From Willaertia magna (Eukaryota > Heterolobosea > Eutetramitea > Acrasida > Naegleriidae), in contig CADWAF010004381.1 of assembly GCA_902984215.1 (NCBI GenBank), positions 1 through 13,455 of the forward strand: a stretch of 13,455 bases of DNA, read 5' to 3'. Both the position numbers and the translations under genes were made by a program. How positions within the stretch are numbered: the stretch's first letter is position 1; every line of letters begins with the position of its first letter. Below the pieces are notes generated by a model, which did not search any database, had not been told where the DNA came from, and worked only from the letters and a program-made list of their open reading frames with translations. Below are positions 7,434 to 13,455 of the stretch, in pieces.

Positions 7434-8697
7434 ATGTCTGTTATTTGTAAAAAAAGAAAAGTGGAAACACATTTATTATGGAATGAACAAATTTTATATG
7501 AAATTACAAAATTTATTAAACGTTTAAAAGATTTTTTACATTTAGCAGAAACTTGTCGTGATTTCTATAATTGGTTATTAAATAATGAAATTACTTTAAA
7601 TTTAATATTTAAAAATTATCAATTTAATAAATTACCGAATGTTATTCCAAATTATTTATTAAATAATTTAAAATATTTAAATATTGAAGAAATAACTGAA
7701 AAACAATTAATTTTATTTAAAAAACTTGAACACTTATCTGTTAATGAATGGGTCTCTTTAGAAAACTCAAATTTAGAAATTTTTACAAAATTAAAGAGTT
7801 TAAATATTAATTGTCCAATTAAAAATATAAATTTTGAATTAATGAAAGAAAATTTAGAATGTTTAACTGTTATAGATATAAGTTATTTAAAAGATGAACA
7901 TATTAAATGTTTAAAGAATTTAACAAATCTTTATGTGAATAATTGTGAAAATATTACTGGTGATTGTTTACAATATTTTCCTAAATTAAAACATTTTATA
8001 TTTAAAACTAATACGCCAAATAATATAACAGATGACAAATTTGTAAATTGTTATAATTTAGAATATTTATCTTGTTGTGACAAAATTTCTGGAAAATGTT
8101 TAGAAAAGAAAATCAAATATTAGTAGTAAAAATTTAACATTTTGTAAACAATTAAAAAGTTTAAATATATGTAGTTGTAACAATATTAAAGGAACAGTAT
8201 TGCCAGAAAATCTTGAAAATTTAAAAATTGGTGATTATGACGAGTGTGTAATTACTGATGAATATTTAATAAATTTAAAGAAATTAAAATATTTAAAAAT
8301 TGAATCAAATAACAATGTGACAGATAATATTTTTTTATATTTAAAGAATATTGAATATTTATTTTTAGATTCAGAGTGTAAAGGAATTAAGGGTGATAAT
8401 TTTAAAGAATTAACAAATTTAAAAACCTTAGAAATTACTGGAAGTAATGTTTGTGAAGAAAATATAAAAGATTTAAAAACATTAAAATCTTTAAATGTTT
8501 CCTTTCATTCAAGCTTTACAGGACAATGTTTATTACATTTAAAACAATTAACAAAATTTTCTTATAAGGACAATGACACTGACGAAATGGATTTTAAAAA
8601 GGAAGATTTAAAGGAATTAATTAAAAGCTTACAAAGTGGTGTCTCCTTTCAAACTGCTTTATTTGGAGAAGAAGAGTCAGAAATTGAAGAAGAATAA
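7434..8697 (+). CDS. F-box-like / leucine-rich repeat protein, interrupted by a one-base frameshift
   Basis: The ATG at 7434 opens a frame of 229 residues that stops at 8121-8123. The LRR pattern continues without a gap in the +1-shifted frame (open from 8104 to the TAA at 8695-8697). Dropping one A from either A4 run at 8104-8107 or 8109-8112 gives one protein of about 420 residues. It starts with a basic KKRKV stretch (residues 6-10), followed by an F-box-like segment (about 15-50) and then Cys-containing LRRs like those of the gene at 792-1946, with an acidic tail (EEESEIEEE). The role inferred is an SCF substrate adaptor. The break could be a real pseudogene lesion, a homopolymer sequencing error or, less likely, a 37-bp intron (8123-8159) with a poor GTAGTA donor that would delete part of an LRR. 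Codon use is intact on both sides, so any lesion is recent. Its 3' end is only 30 bp from the convergent F-box-GTPase gene. Confidence 0.75.
8103..8123 (+). other. Frameshift site in the F-box/LRR gene
   Basis: GAAAAGAAAATC (8103-8114) holds two A4 runs. With one A too many, the first frame meets TAG at 8121; the downstream frame has its own upstream stop (TAG at 8101). LRR-like sequence lies on both sides, so the frame change must fall between 8104 and 8123. Confidence 0.7.
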
Positions 8698-8727
8698 TTA
8701 TTAACTAAATTATTTACCAATTTATAA

Positions 8728-9789
8728 TTACTCCTTTTTAAATTTATTAAAACAATAATCAATCAAAACAAGATACCAAGTTGGATAATCAACATTTTTC
8801 ATTTCCTTACTACTCGTTTCCACATAAATTAAATCCATTTCAAATTCTAACTTTTCTGCCTCTTCTTTCTTTACCACTTGCTTAATTTTAGCAATACCTC
8901 GATAATAATTAGGATACCAATTATTAACTAAATCTGACTTGGTTCCCAGTAAAATAATTTCTCTTCTTCTCGTGTTTGGTTTTTCATAATTTTCAATTTC
9001 TTTCATCCAAATAGAAATTGCATCAAAGCTTTCTCTCCAGTTTAAATCAAAACAAATAAAGAAGCCACATGTTCCTTTATAACAAGACCTTGCAATATTT
9101 GTTTTTCTTACATCCACATCCCATAAGTATAATTTTGTGGCGAGGGGTAAATTATCTTTTCTGAATTTATGGGTTTTGATAAAACATTGACAGCTTAGCG
9201 GCCAGGGATTATTAAACTCTTTAAAAGCTGTTGCTGACAAAAAAGATGTTTTACCAACACCTGAAAGCCCAAACATTAATGCAACTGAATTCGCTGTATC
9301 ATTGCTATTGGGCTGTTCACTATTAGCTGTGGCTGTATTTGGTTGTTGTAAAGTATTAGGTTCTGTATTTTGTGGCATTGTAAATAAATTACAATAAATA
9401 TTTATTTCATTAATTTCCTTTTCCGTAAATTCTTTGCAATCAACAGAATACACAGATACGTACGCATAACTTGAACTTTCGTATTGAGCAAATTGTGAAA
9501 AAAGTTGTGCCTTTTGTTTAATATATTGTCTAAATAAATATCTTTTAAATTTTTGTAAAAAAGTTTTATTATTAAATAGCTCATCAATGTTATTGAAAAT
9601 TGTGGAATAATCTTCTTTTTGTAAATAGTTTTGAAAATAATATTTTACAACAATTGTTCTCCATGCTTTACAAACGTTTAACATTGTACAAATAACGTCA
9701 AGTGGAATTAAAAAGCTAAAGATTTCATTCCACATATCAATTGGCAATTCAGAGAAAAAATAATTATTCAATGTGTGTACTTGTGACAT
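8728..9789 (-). CDS. F-box protein fused to a Ras/Rab-like small GTPase domain
   Basis: A 353-residue intronless protein. Residues about 12-50 are a good F-box (SELPIDMWNEIFSFLIPLD...MLNVCKAWRTIV). A charged helical linker (60-135) and an Asn/Thr/Gln-rich spacer (139-167) follow. Residues 168-352 are a small-GTPase-like domain: P-loop GLSGVGKTS (174-182), G4 motif GTKSD (282-286), and G5 motif ETSSK (324-328), which corresponds to Rab/Ras ETSAK. The G3 motif is degenerate: instead of WDTAGQ it reads WDVDVRK (223-229), so the switch-II Gly and catalytic Gln are absent and no clear G2 Thr is evident. There is no C-terminal prenylation Cys. The domain may bind GTP but hydrolyse it poorly. The inferred role is an SCF adaptor whose substrate recognition or switching is nucleotide-dependent. 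The start follows eight A residues on the coding strand. Confidence 0.88.
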   Translation of the reverse strand: MSQVHTLNNYFFSELPIDMWNEIFSFLIPLDVICTMLNVCKAWRTIVVKYYFQNYLQKEDYSTIFNNIDELFNNKTFLQKFKRYLFRQYIKQKAQLFSQFAQYESSSYAYVSVYSVDCKEFTEKEINEINIYCNLFTMPQNTEPNTLQQPNTATANSEQPNSNDTANSVALMFGLSGVGKTSFLSATAFKEFNNPWPLSCQCFIKTHKFRKDNLPLATKLYLWDVDVRKTNIARSCYKGTCGFFICFDLNWRESFDAISIWMKEIENYEKPNTRRREIILLGTKSDLVNNWYPNYYRGIAKIKQVVKKEEAEKLEFEMDLIYVETSSKEMKNVDYPTWYLVLIDYCFNKFKKE

Positions 9790-9824
9790 TTTTTTTTAAA
9801 TTAAGAAATACCAGTTTGAAGAAC

Positions 9825-9892
9825 ACTGTGTTTTGTAACATGCTTTTATACTGTGTTGCATTATTGCTGTGTTGCTTTTAATTGCAGTGTTG
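9825..9892. repeat. Cluster of four CTGTGTTG-like motifs
   Basis: CTGTGTTT (9826), CTGTGTTG (9851), CTGTGTTG (9867) and CAGTGTTG (9885) occur 16-25 bp apart, within 105 bp upstream of the F-box-GTPase start. They could be repeated factor-binding sites or a decayed tandem repeat. Confidence 0.4.
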
Positions 9893-9925
9893 TTCCTAAA
9901 GATTCAAAAACATTATCTTAGAATG

Positions 9926-9942
9926 ATTACAAAAATTGTAAT
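9926..9942. repeat. Perfect short inverted repeat
   Basis: ATTACAA-AAA-TTGTAAT forms a 7-bp stem with a 3-base centre. It belongs to the TTGTAA-type motifs seen in several intergenic regions of the window. Confidence 0.45.
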
Positions 9943-9973
9943 TTTTACCTTGACTGCTCGCCGCCGAACAAAC

Positions 9974-10176
9974 TACTGTAAAATCTGGTGCGTAAGAAGT
10001 ATTAGCGCATAAGAAGCACCAAAAAAAAATGCCTAAAAGTAGGCCTAAGTGGTGGCAAACAGTGCTAAACTCTACAGCGGTCTGAGTCTAGTCGCCAACC
10101 TTCGTGTACCAATAAAGACTTTTTTCCTTTTTTAAATTTACCCGAGTATACTTCTTACGCACCAGATTTTACAGTA
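9974..10176. mobile_element. MITE with perfect 29-bp terminal inverted repeats, Tc1/mariner-like
   Basis: Bases 9974-10002 and 10148-10176 are exact reverse complements over 29 bp, beginning TACTGTAAAATCTGGTGCGT at the left. The outermost bases are TA at both ends, so the element proper is probably CTGT...ACAG (9976-10174) with a TA target-site duplication, as made by Tc1/mariner transposases. The 203-bp total has no coding capacity, so it would be non-autonomous. A near-repeat of the subterminal TAAGAAG block follows the left TIR (9993-9999 and 10010-10016), and a GCCTA-AAAG-TAGGC hairpin lies inside (10031-10044). One internal line I counted (10021-10080) is about 42% G+C, against about 10% in the F-box/LRR genes. 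Exact TIR identity suggests recent activity. Confidence 0.85.
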
Positions 10177-10314
10177 AACATCTTCTGGATGTTTTAAAAA
10201 GGGTGCGCGGCAGGAATATTTATTTTGTTGATAAACTTGTTTTTTTAAAAGATCGATTTTTAATTACAAATAGTTGAGAACAATGAAGAGTAAAAATTTA
10301 ATGTAAATATTGTG

Positions 10315-10333
10315 TTTTTAAACGGTTTAAAAA
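10315..10333. repeat. 19-bp perfect inverted repeat
   Basis: TTTTTAAAC-G-GTTTAAAAA forms a 9-bp stem around one base. It lies downstream of the gamma-glutamyltransferase gene with no clear role; it may be a transcript-end structure or a chance AT palindrome. Confidence 0.45.
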
Positions 10334-10371
10334 TAATTTGTATGCAATTAAATATTTATTTTTTAAGTTGA

Positions 10372-10407
10372 CTGGGCGAATCCAAGAGTTGTAGTGCTTT
10401 TGCCCAG
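10372..10407. repeat. CTGGGC/GCCCAG stem with 24-base loop
   Basis: A perfect G/C-rich 6-bp stem encloses 24 bases. G/C-rich stems are rare in this AT-rich window, so a structured RNA is possible, but no known RNA family is recognisable. Confidence 0.35.
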
Positions 10408-10603
10408 ATTTCCACTTTTCTTGTGAAAGTACAGGAGCGTAAAACAGATACAAAATTCGACCCGTATAACAAGTTAATTTTGTAAAGACATTATTTATGA
10501 AAATACAGACATACTTTAGCCTTTTTCTTTTAATTGGCATGATTTTATTATTTGAAATACTTAAATTGTAGCATAGGTTTTACTAAAAAAAACTTTTAAA
10601 TAA

Positions 10604-12553
10604 TTAAAAAGCAACTGCAGCACCCAATTTTCGAGGATCGGTTGCTGGAGATAATTTTCTCTTGTCCCAAGTACTATACTCAACCTGAACGAGTTGACAA
10701 ACGCCTACAGTCGCCCCGTCAGGTAAAATCTTTACAGGAGTAAATTGATGTCCTTTTTTCTTTAAATTCTCAATTATCTCACTACTTAATCCCTCTTCCA
10801 TTCTTACTAATTCATTCCCTGGCATTGCATGAAACCTTGGTAAGGACACTGCTTGTTGAGGTCGAATATTAAATTTCTCCATTCGCATAAATACCTGTAA
10901 AATTGAAGGAATAATCGTTGGACCTCCAGAGGCACCAATTACATATTTCACTTTCATATCTTTATCCAAAATGATTGTTGGTGACATACTACTTTGAGGT
11001 CTCTTTCCAGGTAAGATAATATTAGCTACTGAAGGTTGTATTCCGAAATCATTTGTACTATCCAAAGAAACAGTAAAATCATTCATATGATTATTATATA
11101 CAATACCAGTTTTTTGTCCAGCATATTTACTTCCAAAATCATGATTCACTGTAGTAGTCATTGCAAAAGCATTACCCTCAGTATCCACAATAGAAAAGTG
11201 AGATGTTCCTTTACCTTCATATTTTGTAAATCCTCCTTCTTTTGGATAGTAATGATTCCATGAAAATGTTTTTGATGGATTCACCTTATGCTTAGCAATA
11301 TTCTTGGCATATTCATCACTTAACAATTGATTGACAATATGATTTGTAATATTGTCTCTTGTTAAGAATCTAAGGTCCCCTAAGGCAGATCTATGTGCCA
11401 TACCAAACTTTAATGCCTCTAACATATAATGATATTTCATACTGTGTTCTTCCTCAATTCCCACATTATCCTTATTATTGAATGGTAAATGCTTCAATAT
11501 ATTTAAAATTAACTTAATAACTGGACCTGCAGATGGTGGAGGAGAAGTAAATATAGTATAATCTCCAAATTTTAATTTATATTTCTCTGGAGAAATTATA
11601 TTATCTTCAAGACTATGTAATACTTCATACCTTTCTAAATCTTCTAATGTTATAATTCCATTCGCTTCCTTAATTTCTTCAACAATCATTTTCGCTAATT
11701 CTCCCTTATAGAAATAATCAACACCGTGTTCAGCTATTAATTCTAAAGTATTAGCCAACTCTGGTCTTTTCATCCAATCTCCTTCTTCTAAGGGAATAAT
11801 TTCATTATCTGCATCTGTACTACTATTACTTCTATTCCTTTTAGTAAACCATCTTACTAAAGTAGAATGTCTTTTAAAATTAAATTTCTTTAAACGAATA
11901 GCCATTAACTTTTCTACTTTCCAACCATTTCTTGATAATTCAATAACATTAGTAAATAATTCTTTCCACTTTAACTTTCCATATAATTGATGAGCTTTCC
12001 ATAATCCTTTTAATTCTCCAGGTACTGCAATAGCCTTTCCACCAAAAACACTTGCTTCATAGTTATTTTCATACATATTCGTTCTTGCAGCCAAAGGAGC
12101 AGTTTCTCTTGCATCTATAAAGTCAACTTTCTTTGTTTGATTCATAAATAAGTAAATAAATCCTCCTCCACCAATACCCGAGGCAAAAGGTCTTGTAATT
12201 CCTAAACATAATGCAGTAACTATTCCAGCATCAATAGCATTACCTTTTTGTTTTTGAATTACATCTAATCCCATTTGAGAACAAAGACTGGAATCACTAG
12301 CGACTGCAGCATTACTTCCAATTATTTGTAATACTTTTTCTTCTTCATTTTGATTACTGTTGTTATTATTTAAAAATCCAAGAAAGATAGCAATGAAAAT
12401 TACTACAGTTAATGCAATAAAAAGAAGTAATGCAGTAATTAAACTTTGAGATGATTTTCTCTTTCCATTCTTATTATTTATCGTACTTTTAATGTATTTT
12501 TCTTCTTCTTGTTGTTGTTGTTTTGTTTCATCATTATAATTATCCTTCACCAT
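10604..12553 (-). CDS. Gamma-glutamyltransferase, type II membrane protein
   Basis: A 649-residue member of the gamma-glutamyltranspeptidase (Ntn-hydrolase) family, which removes or transfers the gamma-glutamyl group of glutathione outside the cell or in a lumen. A Gln/Glu-rich cytoplasmic tail (1-37) is followed by one transmembrane anchor (38-60), then the large-subunit region: ASDSSLCSQMG (85-95), GNAIDAGIVTALCLG (104-118), GIGGGGF (126-132), and DARETAP with the gamma-glutamyl-binding Arg149. The autoprocessing nucleophile is T450 in GTSHFSIVD (449-457), which would begin the small subunit. Further motifs are TTTVNHDFGS (466-475), SSMSPTI (521-527), GASGGP (540-545), and DPRKLGAAVAF at the very end. 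The segment aligning with animal NExDDF and bacterial NxQMDDF has His489 at the Glu/Gln position, while D492 is kept. Length and order are otherwise normal. The start at 12553 follows an ATT/AAT-rich leader. It is divergent from the F-box gene at 12857. Confidence 0.96.
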   Translation of the reverse strand: MVKDNYNDETKQQQQEEEKYIKSTINNKNGKRKSSQSLITALLLFIALTVVIFIAIFLGFLNNNNSNQNEEEKVLQIIGSNAAVASDSSLCSQMGLDVIQKQKGNAIDAGIVTALCLGITRPFASGIGGGGFIYLFMNQTKKVDFIDARETAPLAARTNMYENNYEASVFGGKAIAVPGELKGLWKAHQLYGKLKWKELFTNVIELSRNGWKVEKLMAIRLKKFNFKRHSTLVRWFTKRNRSNSSTDADNEIIPLEEGDWMKRPELANTLELIAEHGVDYFYKGELAKMIVEEIKEANGIITLEDLERYEVLHSLEDNIISPEKYKLKFGDYTIFTSPPPSAGPVIKLILNILKHLPFNNKDNVGIEEEHSMKYHYMLEALKFGMAHRSALGDLRFLTRDNITNHIVNQLLSDEYAKNIAKHKVNPSKTFSWNHYYPKEGGFTKYEGKGTSHFSIVDTEGNAFAMTTTVNHDFGSKYAGQKTGIVYNNHMNDFTVSLDSTNDFGIQPSVANIILPGKRPQSSMSPTIILDKDMKVKYVIGASGGPTIIPSILQVFMRMEKFNIRPQQAVSLPRFHAMPGNELVRMEEGLSSEIIENLKKKGHQFTPVKILPDGATVGVCQLVQVEYSTWDKRKLSPATDPRKLGAAVAF

Positions 12554-12856
12554 TATTATTATTATACTATGAAATAAAAGAGTCTAAAAACTTGTTCATG
12601 CAATTATTCTTTTTTTCCGAATGTAGTGTAAAGGGTAAGTTATGGATGGTGATAAAATTTTTTTATTAATGATTTTTGAGAAATGTTACCCGAAGGCTAA
12701 AAACGGCGCTTTGCAAGCTAATAAATTTGACTTTACGATAATCCCAAGTTGGGAATTAAATATTTATATGAGCTTACTTAAATGATCAGTTTATTGTAAA
12801 ATAAAAAATCATTCTTTTGTAAAGAGTGAAGGTCGCAACTCGCAAGGTGAAAAAAA
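12554..12856. promoter_or_regulatory. Divergent intergenic region between gamma-glutamyltransferase and an F-box gene
   Basis: About 300 bp with no supported gene. It holds an ATT triplet run next to the gamma-glutamyltransferase start, a CCCAA-G-TTGGG palindrome (12743-12753), and a near-palindrome CATTCTTT...AAAGAGTG shortly before the F-box start. The minus-strand frame at 12778-12972 is only the antisense shadow of the F-box gene. Confidence 0.45.
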
Positions 12857-13455
12857 ATGTCTAAAAGAAAATTATTGAATGACAACGATGATGACGGAGA
12901 AGTAGAGTTTGTTTTTGATGATGACGACAATAAATTAGATACAGAAGATGATATTTCACTAACATGTGACAATGAAAAAAAAGAAGATAAGAAAAAAATT
13001 AAGAAAATAAAACAAATGACAGTTCCAAAAATTCATCAAAAGATAACAACAAATTTTAATGAATTACCAAATGAAGTTATTCAAATTATTTTAAATTTCA
13101 TTAGTAATAAAATAGATGGATTTCATTTTATTTTAGTTAACAAATTAATATTTAATACTTTTTATGGAAATCACACACTTTTCTTTCCTATGGATTTTGA
13201 AAATTCTCTTAATAGTTATTGTAATTATTTTAATTATGAATTAGATGATTTTAATTATAAGAAAAAGATAAGAGATATTTCAGATTATAATGATAACATA
13301 ATTGAAGAACTAAATACACTTATTAAATTAATTAAAAAGAAAAAGAAAAGATTTACATTACAAAATTTATTACAAAAACAACGACAAACTTGGAAAAATT
13401 GGTTATTAGATTCCAATCAAAAGAAAAGTATTAGAAAAACATTGAACCATTTATT
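12857..13455 (+). CDS. F-box-like protein with acidic/basic N-terminus, 5' part
   Basis: The frame is open from ATG 12857 to the window end (199 complete codons), so the gene continues beyond it. The N-terminus is MSKRK followed by a strongly acidic segment (residues 9-44) and a Lys-rich patch (41-52), suggestive of a nuclear protein. Residues about 67-105 are an F-box (FNELPNEVIQIILNFISNK...FHFILVNKLIFNTFYG). The rest is Asn/Tyr/Lys-rich, with a basic helix (157-165, mostly Lys) and a Trp-containing segment (QTWKNWLLD, 177-185); no second domain is visible yet. The start is chosen because seven A residues directly precede it, as in other F-box genes here, and because codons 1-65 show normal codon use. 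The inferred role is an SCF adaptor; the substrate-binding part lies outside the window. Confidence 0.82.
   Translation, partial: MSKRKLLNDNDDDGEVEFVFDDDDNKLDTEDDISLTCDNEKKEDKKKIKKIKQMTVPKIHQKITTNFNELPNEVIQIILNFISNKIDGFHFILVNKLIFNTFYGNHTLFFPMDFENSLNSYCNYFNYELDDFNYKKKIRDISDYNDNIIEELNTLIKLIKKKKKRFTLQNLLQKQRQTWKNWLLDSNQKKSIRKTLNHL

Larger units (their letters stand above)
9790..10603. other. 814-bp gene-poor region containing a MITE
   Basis: This is the longest stretch without a supported gene. It carries CTGTGTTG-like repeats near the F-box-GTPase start (9825-9892), a 17-bp inverted repeat ATTACAA-AAA-TTGTAAT (9926-9942), the MITE (9974-10176), a hairpin directly at its right end (AAACATC-TTCTG-GATGTTT, 10176-10194), a palindrome at 10315-10333 and a CTGGGC/GCCCAG stem (10372-10407). 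An 80-codon minus-strand frame (10298-10540) resembles nothing I know and is not called. Confidence 0.6.

Noticed and set aside
7263..7527. Overlapping short frames on both strands before the F-box/LRR gene
   Set aside because: Neither resembles a protein, and the plus-strand one continues into the real gene in the wrong frame.
8123..8159. 37-bp intron explaining the frame change in the F-box/LRR gene
   Set aside because: It joins in frame, but its donor is GTAGTA rather than GTAAGT, it is shorter than the three clear introns, and it would remove residues that fit the LRR pattern.
9402..9587. 61-residue minus-strand frame
   Set aside because: It is an alternative frame inside the F-box-GTPase gene.
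10041..10125. A true tRNA gene inside the MITE
   Set aside because: Only weak box matches; I could not draw acceptor, D and T arms that pair.
10298..10540. 80-codon minus-strand open frame
   Set aside because: No recognisable motif, codon use unlike the neighbouring genes, no A-rich leader, and it lies over palindromes in a gene-poor stretch. It is compatible with a chance frame.
11036..11263. 75-residue plus-strand frame
   Set aside because: Antisense to the conserved small-subunit region of gamma-glutamyltransferase.
12778..12972. 64-residue Ser-rich minus-strand frame
   Set aside because: Antisense shadow of the acidic N-terminus of the F-box gene starting at 12857.
1..13455. CRISPR array, rRNA gene or bacterial operon
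   Set aside because: No evenly spaced direct repeats, no rRNA signature, no bacterial ribosome-binding sites; the introns and Mcm10 show a eukaryotic nuclear genome.
1..13455. Dictyostelid origin
   Set aside because: A-rich leaders and low G+C fit, but long Asn/Gln homopolymers are nearly absent and the intergenic DNA is not more AT-rich than coding DNA. This is not excluded for other amoebae.

Overview
The window looks like nuclear DNA of an AT-rich, gene-dense, free-living protist. Evidence: three short GTAAGT...AG introns in one gene, A-rich sequence just before start codons, standard stop codons, an Mcm10 replication factor, a membrane-anchored gamma-glutamyltransferase and an expanded F-box family. 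A heterolobosean amoeba (Naegleria-like) is my best guess. Dictyostelium is less likely: amino-acid homopolymers are few, and the intergenic DNA is richer in G+C than several of the genes. The lineage is not proven by anything seen here.

Layout, left to right. The 3' part of an unknown gene (1-597) has a possible decayed PD-(D/E)XK nuclease core. An F-box/LRR gene (792-1946) converges on a secreted PhoPQ-activated/AprA-like protein (3693-1993) with a putative GPI tail. A 378-bp divergent promoter separates that gene from a four-exon Mcm10 gene (4072-5868), which I rebuilt by joining reading frames across three introns; the join restores the zinc-finger C-x2-H. Mcm10 converges on an F-box protein with a Cys/Trp-rich C-terminus (6969-5986). 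A second F-box/LRR gene (7434-8697) carries a one-base frameshift in an A-run. It converges on an F-box protein fused to a Ras/Rab-like GTPase domain (9789-8728). An 814-bp gene-poor stretch follows, holding a 203-bp MITE with perfect 29-bp terminal inverted repeats and TA ends. Then come gamma-glutamyltransferase (12553-10604) and the start of a fifth F-box gene (12857 to the window end).

Five of nine genes begin with an F-box-like segment, joined to LRRs (two genes), a GTPase domain, or lineage-specific sequence. This suggests a diversified set of SCF ubiquitin-ligase substrate adaptors. The housekeeping genes (Mcm10, gamma-glutamyltransferase) and the secreted protein have no evident link to them. 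The window shows compact alternation of strands rather than a pathway cluster. The most notable items are the F-box-GTPase fusion with a degenerate switch II, the MITE, the interrupted Mcm10 zinc finger, the GPI-tailed AprA-like protein and the frameshifted F-box/LRR gene.
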